The position numbers and the translations under genes are program-made. Below the pieces are notes generated by a model, which saw nothing but the letters and a program-made list of their open reading frames with translations, was not told the DNA's origin and searched no databases. 64,000 nucleotides of DNA from Tetradesmus obliquus (taxonomy: Eukaryota; Chlorophyta; Chlorophyceae; Sphaeropleales; Scenedesmaceae), in assembly GCA_030272155.1 (NCBI GenBank), contig CP126199.1:1426001-1490000 (forward strand). The letters run 5' to 3'. This document shows positions 22,452 through 34,751 of the stretch, piece after piece (the stretch's first letter is position 1; every line of letters starts with the position of its first letter).

Positions 22452-24636
22452 ATGCGTGCACGAACCGCAGAAGATGATAGTACAAGACTCAAAAGCACCA
22501 ACACCACCACCTGGGTGCCTCAGCGCACAAGGCCACGCAGCAGCGGTGAGACATCAGCAGCTCTGCTCCTGATGACAGTGCTCTGAAGTTGTGAGTGAAG
22601 TTGTGATGAAGCACCATCACTCAGTTGCTCTGTTGCTCATGTATGCAGAACCAATACGCCCACATGTGCAAGAACTAAGTTTCATTGGCAGTTGGGCCGC
22701 AATACCAGCTGAACAAGCTGTTCATGCACAACAGCAGCTACCTCAGCCATCTCATCAATCACAGGCAGCAGAGTCACAGGTACAGCAGCAGAGAGAAACT
22801 TGTGCCGGAGGTGCACGACCGCCTGAATCTGCGGGCGATGAGCCTGACACCACATGTCTGCTGCAGCAAGGCGGCCGCATCAGCCAGCAGCAGCAAGGGG
22901 CTGTGACGGAAGCACATGAGCAGCACACGGCTCGCGCGAGTCGCTCATGCACCCACAATGTTACTGTTTCTGGAGCAGCACGTGGTGTAGGCATTGCAGC
23001 AGAAGCAGCAGCTGAAATGCAGCAGCACCAGCTCAGCCGCTCCCCACGCCAGCAGCAGCACGCAAGCAGGCAGCGGCAGCGACATTCCCGCCAGCAGCCG
23101 CAACAGCAGCCACAGCATGCAGCACACCAGCAGCAGCAGCTGCAGCTACCGCCCCTGTGCAGCCAGAGCTGCAGTGTGCCCACAGATCTAGAGGTCATGG
23201 ACCAGCTGCTTGATGAGCTGGTGTTGCTGGACCCAAAGATCAGCAAAGCGCTTGCAAGTGCTCCGCGTGTGCAGTTTGAGACATTCCGACCAGCAGCAGC
23301 AGAAGGGCCAGCAACAAGCAGAAGTGCACGAGGAGACACCGGTGCTGATGACATCAACCGTACCTTCCTAACAGCGTGCAGCGTGCCGGACACTGTTAGC
23401 AGCAGCCAGGAGCAGCAACAGCAGCAGCAGTCAACAGCGCTTGCAGGAAACTGCAGCTTCCTGCCAGCGTGCGCAGGCGCAGCCGCAGAGCCACGCCTGA
23501 CACCCAGGCAGCAGCAGCAACTGCCAGGAGGTCTGCTGCAGCAGCCAGAGGTTGCCTGCAGCACAGACCTTTTTAATTACAGCATGCGCGCAGCAGCAGC
23601 AGCTGGCAGCTACGGAGCGAAGGGACGGACGCGCCTGCACAGCATGAACATGTCGGCAGAGGTTGACGCCAGCAGTTTTAGTGGAGCAGCAGGCTCATTC
23701 AATGGTGGCAGAGGTCACAGGTTGGTACTCTTAGTTGCTACAATCAAGCTCCTACAATGATGTTATACCACACACCAAGCTATTTGTAGATCGGCATGAG
23801 TTCATGCACGCTGCAGCGGGCTTACTGTTTACTCTCAATCTACTGATTGTGCTGCGTGCTAGTTGCCTCCAAAAGCAAGGCTTCAGATGAGCAGTCTCTC
23901 ACCAATTCTGGCACCCCACTGCCTGACCTGCATGCAGGGCACGCAGTCAGCACAACAGCATCGCAGGCGCATCAGCAGAGGCAGCAGCGCTGGGCGCTTC
24001 TGCGGCTGTGGCACAGTTCCTTGCCTCGCAGCAGCATCCGCTGGCAAGCACAGCTGGCCCTGCTTGCCTGCAGCAGCAGGCAGGAGAGCAGCCCACTCCC
24101 AGCATGTATGCCCTGCAGTACCAGATGGAGCACATCAGGCAGTTGCACTTGGATGGTGTTAGGACACCTGCTGCTGCAGGCTGCAGAGGCAGCCTGGGGC
24201 AGCAGCAGCAGCAGAGCTTGCCGGCAGTGCCTGGGCAAGCAGGTTCTGGAGCAAATACGCGGGCTGTCTCAACACCTCTGACGCAGCGGCAGCAGCAGAA
24301 CCTGTGGGCGGACTTCCCAGTGCTCAAGCCCAGCAGTCAAGATGCAAAGGTGCGCGTCACCGGTGCTCGACTGTTGCATGCCGGGTGCTGAATGTTTGCA
24401 AACTCAAGGCATGCACAAACTGCACATGGCGTTGTCGCTTGCAGCAATGTGGCTGCTGCCATGCAACCGGTCACCAGACACATCATGAGTTGACTGGTAC
24501 GCCAGCTTGTTACACCAACGCTGTTGTGCTGACACTGTGAGTTTCCGCTGCTGCTTCTGTTGCGCAGGCCTCTGCCGCCAGCGGCAGCTCAATCAGCATG
24601 CGGTCTAGCGGGCCTTATGCATGGAGGCGCGGCTGA
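22452..24636 (+). CDS. Gln-rich protein of unknown function, divergent from DRC10-like gene
   Basis: Four phase-compatible exons: 22452-22545, 22649-23720, 23938-24349, 24568-24636 (548 aa). Start ATG 22452 gives MRARTAEDDSTRLKSTNTTT, with a conserved-looking opening (WVPQRTRPRSSEPIRPHVQ) before long Gln/Ala/Ser-rich low-complexity sequence. A short ordered segment follows (VMDQLLDELVLLDPKISKAL, about 195-215). The C-terminus has PSMYALQYQMEHIRQLHLDG and NLWADFPVLKP, then a short Arg-rich tail. No known domain is recognised. The use of a spliced first exon rather than the in-frame ATG at 22606 is inferred from phase and codon quality. A ciliary role is suggested only by the shared promoter. 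Confidence 0.62.
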
Positions 24637-24969
24637 AGCAGCTGAGCTGGCTATGCGGTTGATGTTGCACGTGTGCAAGTCCCGATCGGCCTGTTGCGCT
24701 GCACATGGACTGTGCCACTGCCTGGGGCCGACTGATTTGGTGGGCATGGTGTGTCTAGCAGCCATTGTGTCTTTCTGTTGGTGCTGAAGTGGTCTTCTGT
24801 GCAATCATGCTGTTAACCTTGTTTTAACCATTCATGTAGGGAGCTGTGTCCACACGAAGATGTGCAGCAATATGATAGGTTCTCGAACAAGAAAAGAAAG
24901 GGAAGCCATATGCAAAACTGAAGGCGCATATTCTAGTGTATCATGCATAGGGCGCACTGAGCACAGACC
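24637..24969. other. Convergent spacer, 333 bp
   Basis: The spacer lies between the stop of the Gln-rich gene (+) and the stop of the beta-helix membrane gene (-). It holds the two 3' UTRs; nothing else is seen. Confidence 0.5.
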
Positions 24970-27900
24970 TCAGATTCTGCTGTGCAGGCCACGCTCATCT
25001 GCAGCTGTCCCTGTGCAGCTGGCCTGCTTCTGTGCAGGCAACCTTTTGCATGCCACAGCAGCAGCTGCACAGGCTGCAGCAGCTGTCCAAGCCCTGGTCG
25101 CCCTCTGCCGCACATCCCGCCACTCAATAATCCTCGCAATCTGCCACACAACCCACACAACATATGCCAGGTTCATGCCCAGCAGCAGCACGCCTATTGC
25201 AAGGATGTAGCCTGCGCCAGGTATTAACTTGCGGAAAGCCGTAAACGACCACAAGCCCATGCTGGTCAGCAGCAGGCAGTACATGCCTGCTAGCATGGTG
25301 TTTCCTGCTGCCAGCTGTGCATATGGCTCAAAGGCAAGCAGGACAGCAGCACAGACAGTAAGAGCTGCACACATGACCCACACCTGCAAAGGGCGCAGGC
25401 TGTAGCTGAACACACCCACAGCTGTGAGTGCTGCTGTTTGACCCAGCACTGCCACCTCCCACCAGCAGTAGGCTGGCTTGTAAGAGCGCACCAGAAAGCC
25501 ATAGTGCCGCATAAACAAGGGGTCAGTTAATCGCTGCTTGTTGCGCAGCACCGCCCACAAGATGCTGGCAGGCAGCAGCCCACATACTACTACAAGCAGC
25601 GGCAGGCCCAGCCCCAGTGCACAGGCCCTGTGGTAGCCCTGGTAGCACAGCTGGCCAGGGTCATGCAGCCAGAAGGACCCAACAGCAGCAGCAACATACG
25701 GCACATCAACAGGCGCATCAATCGGGATGCATGCAAACCAGCCAAACGTGCTGCGTAGAATAGAAGGCATGAAGAAAAAACACACCACCATAGCACTGCT
25801 AGCCAGCCTATCTCTCACTCCCATTGCCGCTGCCTGCTTGCTGCGAAATAGCCTGAAGACAGATGCTTCGGCAGCCAACAAGAGCAGCAGCATAGCAAAA
25901 GGCATGGCCAGATAGAACAGCATGCGTTGAATGCTCACAGGAATGCTGCTGCTGCTGCCATGCGGCAAAATGCACTCAATGCTGAGTGCCTCAGGCACTG
26001 CAGGGGACCATGCCCACGCCAGCGCCTGCAGCGGGTATGCAAGCGGCGCAGGCAGCTCAACACCAGTAACACTTGCAAGGATGAGTGCGTACTGCATGTA
26101 CAGAATCAACGGCCGCAGCAAATCAGACACCTGCACCTGTGGGCCAAGAAGGCTTTTTGCAGGGCCATCAGTGTGCAAGCCATGAACACTCTCAGCAAGC
26201 TGGCTAGTGCGAGCATTGCTAGAACTTGCAGCGCTTTTTGCTTGGGTGTGTGCAGAGCGTGCGCGTGTGTTATCAGTTATAGATGCATGGCAGAGCAGCT
26301 TAATAAAAGCCAGCAACACAAGAGCTGATGCTGTATACAGCACCGCCAGCGCGGCCCGCGGCAAGCATTGCCTACACGTGAAGGGCCTCACTAGGCCATA
26401 CCCAGCTGTACACACCCCACACAGGTTGCCCTGGTAGCTAGCTGAGCACTGCAGGTCGGTGTAATTGCTGCTGCTATCGCTGCTGCTGGCAGCATGGCAG
26501 GGGTGGGAGGCGGCACACGCTGCCAGTGTGCTTCTGCTGCCTTGGCACGCAGCTGGGTTGGGGCACCTGCAGTTGCACGCAGATCGCACCGTTGAAAGTG
26601 CCTTTGTAGTTCATCATGGTGCAATGTTCAAGTTGGCATACGCAAATGAGCCCGCCTGCATATCAGCCTGCCTGCAGTCAGAGCCACACGCTATGCAGGC
26701 ATTACTGTCCATACACGCGCTAATTTGCGGGCACTTGAAGTAGCATCTACCCAGATTTCAACAAAGTGTGCTGTGCAGCACATGTAATGTGATAGCAGTG
26801 TGAGACATGCTCAGACATCCTCTGCAATCTTGCTGCTCACCTGTGCACTTGGGGCGACTCTGGCGCTGAGTGCCACATGCCAGGCAGCGGCACAATGGCA
26901 AAGCCGCCAGGGCACTGCGCACCGGCTGGGCAGCTGTCGCAGGTGCGCTTGTGTGGCTCCAGGCTGAATGAGCCCTCAGGGCACGCCTGGCAGGCATCAG
27001 GCGCAGGCGTCACCTCGCCAACAATGCAGCTGCGCACTTGTAAGCTTACGTCTGCTGGTCTCAGAGTGTTGATTGGCTTCTGACCTTCACCTGGCACCAA
27101 ATCAAAAACAAGAATGTACACCCCAGGAGGCTGCCTGATGTCCAACCGCATGAGCACCACTCCGCTGCTGTCAGAGCGGTTCACACCCAGCACCTGCGTG
27201 CCGTTCAGCAGCGCCTGCACCAGCTGGCCATCACAGGGCAGGCCAAAGGGGCCAGACACGTTCAGCCTCACAGGCAGCACACTCTGGTCAGACCCCAGCA
27301 GGCTGACAAAGTCTGACACGCTGCTGCTGCCAAGAATGGATAGCTGCGCAGCAGCTGGCGAGATTTTGTGACGCATAAAGGCCCAAATTTTGTGCAAAGT
27401 AACGCTTCAGAAAGTGCGGGTTCAAGCCCTGGCCTGACCCAAATGACAAGCCAGCACCCCACTTTGCTGTGTTTGACTGAATGCTGCTGTTGACAAGGGC
27501 TGCGATGCCGGCCTTTCCTTCCAATGCGATGCCACCACCATGCACAGCAGCCTCATTCCACACCACCACACTACTGTTGATCAGCAGGTCAGCATTTGCT
27601 GCTGCACCAATGCCTCCTCCACTCATAGATGCATTGTTGCGGGATGCATTGCTTGCAACAAACATCAACCTGGCAGACCCACTTGCAAATGCACCCGCCC
27701 CTTCTTGCGCATTGTTGCTGAGCAAGTTGCTGTTTGAAATATGTGCAGAGGCATCGCCTGCTAGATGCGCTCCTCCACCCTGCTTCTTAGCGCTATTTGA
27801 CAGCAGCGTGGTGCTGCTGATGTTGACTGTGGCGTTGCCTTCAACATACAGCCCTCCGCCTAGCTCAGCTGTGTTGTTGTGCAGCAGGACACCAACAATA

Positions 27901-29822
27901 CGCACCTGCACCAGCACAGCAGCAAGGCAGAGCAGCAGCCGAGTGTTGCGCAACACAAATGTATGTCAGGTGATGAATAGTGCAGTGGGCTGCTGTCTGC
28001 TGCAGGCGCTGCCCTGATTGGTACTGCTCGGTGCTTGATCATCGCTTTAACTGCAGCAAGTTCACAGCAAATTGGTGCCACTGCATTGCTAGCTAGAACA
28101 GCCTGGTGCATAGGGTTCTTTTATGAGGTCAAGGCAACATGAGACAGTAACTGTGCTGCAGTGATATCGGCATCGGGCCCCTCGCACCTGCGCCCTGTCA
28201 CCAACTCCAATGCCACCACCATTGCCTCCGCCGCCTTTTGGAGCAGCAGCTGCCGTGTTGTGCCGGATGCTGGAGTCGATGAAGGCTGCTGTTGCGTTGG
28301 CCAAGAGCTGCGCCCCGCCGCCATTGACTGCTGTGTTGCCCTCAAATGAGCAGTTGATGAATGTCTGGTTGGCCCTGACCATTTGAAACATTGCTCCGCC
28401 TGTGGTGGCCTTGTTCCTGGTGAAGCGGCAGCGCTGCCACTCAGCCTTTGCCACAGGAAAAGTGCAGCAGCAACACAGCAGCAGCAACAGCAGTAAGTGA
28501 CATAAGGTCGCATATGCATGCGAGAGGAGAGTAATCAACACGCCCCTGGCGAACAGCGCAAATGATGTTCATTGGCAGCAAATTGCAGCCTGAGCACTGC
28601 AGCAACGCCGGTGTGCTGTAACTGCAAACACACATCCGGGAGGCAGCATAATCTGATGCAGGGCAACAGCAACGGCATTGACCGCTGTCGTCCGCACCTG
28701 TGCATCCTCCTTTACATGTGCCGCACCTCCTTCAAAGCCCTCATTGTCTCTGAATGCACTGTCAGTGACCGTCAGCCGCACTCCTTGCATGAAGATGGCA
28801 GCACCAAAGCCCCCAACGTTTGCAACAAACGTTGAGTTGCTGATGCTGGTGCTGGTTCTTCCTGCCAAGCGCATGGCTCCTCCATAGCCATGTCGGCGGG
28901 ACCAGTTGTTCGTGAAGGTGCTGTGTGCTACAATCAGATGGCATGATCCCTTAACATATACAGCAGCACCATTGTCAACATCTGTGGTGCTTGAGATTGG
29001 GGCAGTGCTAGTATGGTTGCTGATCAAGCTGTGGAAAATGCCAAGCGTGGAGTTGCCCTCTCCAAGCAGTGCTGGTCCATTGTCACCGCTGCTGTTGCTC
29101 AGTATGCTGCTGTTGATGCTGAGATTGGCTGCTCCTGATACTTGCACTGCAGCACCCACACCAGCACGGTTGCTCGTGATGATAGAACCCAGGATATACA
29201 ATGTAGATGCCCCTGCTGCAGCGACTGAGCCAGTGTTGCTGCTGAACAGTGATTCAGAAAGAGACACTTTTGCAGTGCCTTGCGTCACAAGCACATGTGT
29301 TGCGGCATTGCCTATGAACTGACCTGCAGACACCTCTGCAGTGACTGCGCCACCAAACGCAACAACTGCGCTGGACCAGCCTTCACCACCATTGCCTGGA
29401 AGCCAAACATGCTCAACCACAGGCTGCACAAGCAGCAGAGAGTAGTTCCCACAAAACTGCAGGAGCGGGTAAGTTGCTGTGTCTCCGCTACGCTGGTGGC
29501 AGCTGCTGTCTGGCACTACTGTCACCCCTGTGAAGTTTGCTGCATGCCGCTTCAGGTATGTGGTGTTGATTGCTACACGTACTTCATCCTGCAAGTTGCC
29601 ACCATGGCCGACAGTGCAGTGCAGGCTGGCATAGGCAACACCTGGTGTACGAGGTGAGGTGGTTGTATTGCTGCTGCCGCTGCTGCTGACATTGCTAGAG
29701 CTGTTGTGCCCGGTAAGCACCAAAGCGCAGACTGGCACCGGTACGTGCTTCAGCTGGGCTGCCAAGGCGGCAGCATGAGCGAGCAAGGATACCAGAACAC
29801 ACAGCAGAGCACGTGTCTTCAT
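24970..29822 (-). CDS. Beta-helix / GCC2-GCC3-like / multi-pass membrane protein, copy A
   Basis: Five exons: 29822-28698, 28445-28188, 27905-27458, 27354-26841, 26566-24970 (1313 aa). ATG 29822 opens a signal peptide (MKTRALLCVLVSLLAHA); an ATG at 29876 in the same frame is a weaker alternative. Residues about 150-605 form a right-handed beta-helix-like array of N-x-T/S-rich repeats with GGGxxx and SxFxxN turns, like pectin-lyase/PMP repeats. A Cys-rich GCC2/GCC3-like module (CQACPEGSFSLEP...CPAGAQCPGG) follows at about 740-780, then CPNPAAC and LCGVCTAGYG and roughly eight to ten hydrophobic segments to the C-terminus. Heavy predicted N-glycosylation puts the helix outside the cell. A receptor, channel or adhesion role is possible but inferred. 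The exon 3/4 junction is uncertain (see 27355-27457). It is a head-to-head paralogue of the gene at 30133. Confidence 0.78.
27355..27457 (-). other. Frame change in copy A: short intron or frameshift
   Basis: The reading frame of the beta-helix ends here and that of the conserved segment QLSILGSSSVS begins in another frame. Donor after TGGG at 27457 and acceptor at 27355 remove 103 bases in correct phase, but this would be a shorter intron than most in the window. In copy B the equivalent region is coding without interruption, so a frameshift or a small insertion in copy A is the alternative. Confidence 0.5.
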
Positions 29823-30132
29823 GTCAAACAGCCAGTGTCTCGGGCGACGTCTCAGGGCACATAGCGGAATAAACATGGGGGCGTAATAACATGATTTAGT
29901 TGTTCTGCGTGGCTAGGAATGATTGCGAACATGATAAGAGCTGCGTGGCCTCCGCGAACGTGCCGCGAAAGCAGTTTTGCGCTCCGACTTTCTGGCGTCC
30001 AATGTTGCAACATTCCAATTGGACCATACGCATACGAGATCTTCACCGCTTAAACTGTCACATAAAGGTCATTTAGTATTTAAAGACGCGTGGAAAGGCT
30101 AAGCGTGCGCTGTTTTTCATCAAACGGCCGCA
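29823..30132. promoter_or_regulatory. Divergent promoter between the beta-helix gene pair
   Basis: Only 310 bases separate the two start codons. A TATA-like tatttaaa at 30077-30084, about 50 bases before the copy B start, is oriented for copy B. Inversion of a duplicated gene around this region would give the present head-to-head layout. Confidence 0.45.
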
Positions 30133-33100
30133 ATGGGAGGCAGCACGCACGTGAGTAGCCTACAGTGCACAGTGCAGTGCAGCGATGCAGCACGTGCATT
30201 GCTACACGCTAACAAGTAGCAGAAACTATTGATTCAACTCGTGTTGTTTTCTCTCAAAGGGCACAAATGTGTTGACTGCAGGTGACATGGCGTGTGCGGA
30301 GAGCACAGCCACTGCAGCAGCTGCTGCTACTGCTGTTGCTGGTGCAGGCTATGCATCTGGCATGCAGGTCCCCAGCAGCTGGTGCCGCAGTCCCTGGAAG
30401 CGAAACAGGAGATCACACCAAACTACAGCATGCTGTATGCTCTCTTCAGCTGCGAGGAAGCAGCAGCGGCATCTTTGGAATTTCAGGCACCCAGGAGGCC
30501 ACTCTCAACTGCACATCAAGGTTTGGCATCAAGGTTGCTGTGAGCACAAATGCATCTCGCCTCATGCAACGTGCTGGCTTCAGTGAAGGCACACTGCGCA
30601 GCATCAATGTGTCAGGTGTTGGCGATATGCTGGATGCTGACAGCAAAGAGCATGCAGCATCCCTACGAGCGTCAGGCTCCCATCCACTGCTGTTCTTTTG
30701 TGGCAGCTACGCTGTCAGATTTGTGCAGCCTGTTGTGCATTTTGTGCGGTACCAGAATGCTGAAGAGACGTCAGCCCCACGGAACGTCACCTTGCTTGCT
30801 ATTGCTGGTATGGTCAAAGCAAGCATCAGCAATGGGAGCTTTGACCGCAATACTCTTGGTAGCATTTTGTCATTGCACAGCAATGCCAGCTTATTAGTCC
30901 AAGATTCAGTTTTCAGCAGCAATGTGCTGCGGGGATCGTGCATCAACGCGCATGACTCTTCTCTACTGCATGTTGAGCGCACTGCATTCATGAGTAACAT
31001 TGCATACCCTGAAAGATTGTATGGCGGTGCTGCTGTGCGGATTGCTGGCAGTGCTCAAGCGGTGCTGCACACTTGCAACTGTGTTAATAACACAGTGACT
31101 GCAGCTGACTTTGTTGGAGATCCAGCCCTGTCAGTCAGTAGCTGGGGAGGTACCACGTATGTTACGGAGCGTGCAAAGCTGCGGATGCACTCAAGCGTGC
31201 TGGAAGGCAACACAGCTTACTATGGCGCCGGCGTTTGGGCGGGAGAGTTTTCCCAGGTGCGTAGTGAGCATTTGGATATGCAGCTGCAGATGTACAGATA
31301 TGGGCAGATTTGCTAATGCAGAGACATAGGGCAGTCTAGACTGTCTCTACCAGATGAAATGTCATAGAGTTTTCAGGCACCATGCGTTGCATGTTTATAT
31401 TTCTGGTGGGAAGCATAACAGGTGATCATACAACTCTTGCTGGAGATGCCTGGTGTGCACGTCATTCGAATGTGGCACAAAGTAGCTGGCGCGAGTGACA
31501 TGCTGCAGCTCCTGTGTTTATCGCAAGGTAAATGTGCTGCTGCTTCCCTGTCATCTGCTACAGGTGGTGCTGACCAGCTGCAACATCACCGGAGGCTCTA
31601 CTTCAGCTGGGGGTGCCGTGTTTGCAACAAGCGATTCAAACATCACACTGGTCGGCTGTCGCATTGCTGCAAACAATGCTGTGAGAGGTGGCGGCGGTGT
31701 GTTTGCAGAAGGCACAGCTGTCATCACCGTTATTGACAGCATGTTTGAAAACAACACAGCAGCAACAGGGGGCGCATTGCATGCTCAGGATGGGGGCCCT
31801 CAGGTGAAACTGTTGCGTTCACGGCTTGTTTCAAACACCGCACACAGCAGCGGCGGTGGCATATTCACTGCCACATGGGTTTCAGGTGGCGGGCCAAACA
31901 TCACTGTTGTTGACAGCGTCTGTGCAAGTAATGACGGGGGTATGTCGGGCGGTTGTTTGGACATCACAGAGAACACAACAGTTGCGTTGGTGAATTGCAC
32001 GCTTATGAACAATACTGCTGTCCAGGGTGGGGCATTGGCTATGAAGCACTTTGCGGCTGTTAACATGACTGGTGGAGTGGTGTCTGGCAACACAGCACAG
32101 ACAGGAGGTGGTGTGCTGCTGCTGCAACCATCACAACTGATGGTTGACTCAAGTTTGATGGTTGGTAATGCAGCAGAACAGCAAGGAGGTGGATTGCATG
32201 TGCAGGCTGGTGCTGTGCTTCAAGTGTTCGGGTCTCTGCAAGTACAAAACAACACTGCACCTTGGGGTGGCGGCCTGTTCTTTGCAGGCAGCAACACAAC
32301 ACACATCCATGCATCTGTTGTTGCAAACATGAAGAGTGTTGCCAGCAACGCTGGCACATATGATCTGGATGTTTCTGTCCCACCTCTGCAGCTATCCATT
32401 CTTGGCAGCAGCAGTGTGTCAGGCTTTGTAAGCCTGCTGGGCTCTGACCAGAGTGTGCTGCCTGTGAGGCTGAATGTGTCTGGCCCTTTTGGCCTGTCCT
32501 GTGATGGCCAGCTGGTGCAGGCGCTGCTGAACGGCACGCAGGTGCTGGGTGTGAACCGCTCTGACAGCAGCGGTGTAGTGCTCATGCGGTTGAACATTCG
32601 GCAGCCTCCTGGGCAATACAGTATCATGTTTGCTTTGCTGCCAGGGGAAGATCAGTTTCCTCTAGCAACACTGCCGCCAGCGAACCTGACCGTACAAGTT
32701 CGTGGCTGCATTGTTGGGGAGGTGACACCTGCGCCTGATGCCTGCCAGGTGTGCCCTGAGGGCTCATTCAGCCTGGAGCCACAAAGCAGCAGCTGCAGGG
32801 ACTGCCCACCTGGCGCCGACTGCCCTGGCGGCTTTGCCATTGTGCCGCTGCCTGGCATGTGGCACTCAGCGCCAGAGTCGCCCCAAATGCACAGGTGAGA
32901 GGCAGCACTTACACAACCAGCAGTTTGGGTGCACCGCAGTTGCCGTAGCAGAACAGGCAATATCCAATCAGCACTTACAGATGTGCATATGTTCTTGACG
33001 CTGGCTGGATCATACAGTGACCTTCTTGAATGCATCCCCAGGGCTTTTCTCAAGCAATGCCAGCAACAACATGGGCGGCAAATGTAAAAATGGACAGTCT

Positions 33101-34751
33101 AGCATGAAAAAAGCAAAGGTGCGCACCTTGAAGCACGGCAAATGTGCAGCAGGCAGCTACTCCTCCCTGCCACCCTGCTACAGCAGCCCGCAATTGATTG
33201 CCTAAAGCAGCATTAGAATGCATATTCATCTGCCTTTTGTCTTGTAGCAATTCCGTGAAGGTTGTGGTTGCTGCTGCTGTGCACTGCATGTGCAGCTGCC
33301 CAAATATGGCAGCATGTGATGGCAACAGGTCAGCGCTGCTTGGCTGCACTGCATCCCAGGGATGCCGCACTGCAGCCACCAGCAGCAGCAGCTACACTGA
33401 CCTGCAGTGCTCACCTGGCTACCATGGCAACCTGTGTGGGGCATGCGCTCAAGGGTACAGCTTGATCAAGCCATTCACATGCAAGCGCTGCCTGCCGGGT
33501 CCAGTTGTGGCAGTGCTGTATGTTGTGTCAGCGTGTGCACTGCTGGCTTTCACGCTGGTGTTCTGCCGCTCAGTGCTCAATGACAACAGCAGCAGCAGCA
33601 GCAGACGTGCCATGGCTCAGCTGCCTGATCAGGGCAGCCGCCCAACAGGCAGCAACACAGCAGAACAGCAACTGATGTGGCTGCAGGTGTTGAGTCTGCT
33701 TCGGCCGCTGGTTTTGTACATGCAGTACGCACTCGTCCTTGCAAGCGTCACTGGTGTTGAGCTGCCTGCGCCACTTGCATACCCTCTGCAGGCGCTGGCA
33801 TGGGCATGGTCCCCTGCAGTGCCTCAGACACCGAGCATTGAGTGCATCCTGCCGCATGGCAGCAGCAGCAGCATTTCTGTGAGCATTCAACGCATGCTGT
33901 TTTACCTGTCCATGCCTTTTGTTATGTTAGTGCTGCTGCCGGCTTTGGATAGTGTATGCGTGCTGTTAAACAGAAAGCTGCTTGGTCAATCCACTGCAGC
34001 TATTAGCTGGAGCGAGCGGCTAGCTGTTGCTGCCACTGTGGTGTGCCTCTTTTTTGCACCATCAATCCTATGGATTGCCTTTGGCTGGTTTGCATGCGTC
34101 CCCATTGATGCACCTGTTGATGGCCCGTATGTTGCTGCTGCTGTGGGGTCCTTCTGGCTGCACGACCCTGGCCAGCTGTGCTACCAGGGCTACCACAGGG
34201 CCTGGGCACTGGGGCTGGGCCTGCCACTGCTTGTGGTAGTATGTGGGCTGCTGCCTGCCGGCATCTTGTGGGCGGTGCTGCGCAACAAGCAGCGGCACAC
34301 ACCACATGCAACTAACATGCCCTTCCTGAGGTTCCTGGTATGGCAGTATAAGCCTAGATACTGCTGGTGGGATGCTGCCGTGCTCTTGCAGACAGCGGCA
34401 ATGACAGCAGTGGGTGTGTTTGGAGTGTTCCTAGGACCCCTGCACCACAGCAATGCCTTCAGCGGAGCATTTGCCTTGATGGCCTTGGTATGGAAAGCAG
34501 CTCTGCCCTGTGTTGTGCCAGCAGCAAACACGGTGATGCTGCAAGGCATCTGCTGCCTGTTCGTTGGCAGCATGTCAAACGTACTTTACCTTGAGTACGG
34601 CAGCTTCAAAGCAAGCGCTGGCATAGTCATTGCCGTGAGCTCTGCTGTGCTGTGCATAAACGCTGCCTTTGTTGCATCTGTTGTGTGGAGGATAGCTAGG
34701 CTTGTAGGGGCAGGTGGCAATGCAAAAGATAAGTCGGTTGACGAACGCTGA
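30133..34751 (+). CDS. Beta-helix / GCC2-GCC3-like / multi-pass membrane protein, copy B
   Basis: Four exons: 30133-30150, 30282-31256, 31564-32894, 33296-34751 (1259 aa). Exon 1 encodes only MGGSTH; exon 2 supplies a strongly hydrophobic stretch (LQQLLLLLLLVQAMHLA), so this is a signal peptide or signal anchor. Exons 2-3 encode beta-helix-like N-glycosylated repeats (GGAVFATSDSNITLVGC, GGGVFAEGTAV, GGALHAQDG). Then come the conserved LSILGSSSVSGF segment, a Cys-rich GCC2/GCC3-like module (CQVCPEGSFSLEP, CPPGADCPGGF) and, in exon 4, SCPNMAAC, LCGACAQGYS and a multi-pass membrane domain sharing long identical stretches with copy A (GVELPAPLAYPLQALAWAWS, VGSFWLHDPGQLCYQGYHRA). The topology implies an extracellular N-terminus and a short cytosolic tail. 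The family occurs in green algae; its function is, to my knowledge, unknown. Confidence 0.82.

Noticed and set aside
27410-27430. tRNA or SINE suggested by ggttcaagccc in copy A
   Set aside because: A single B-box-like match inside a short ambiguous segment is not enough to call an element; kept only as a hint in the frame-switch finding.
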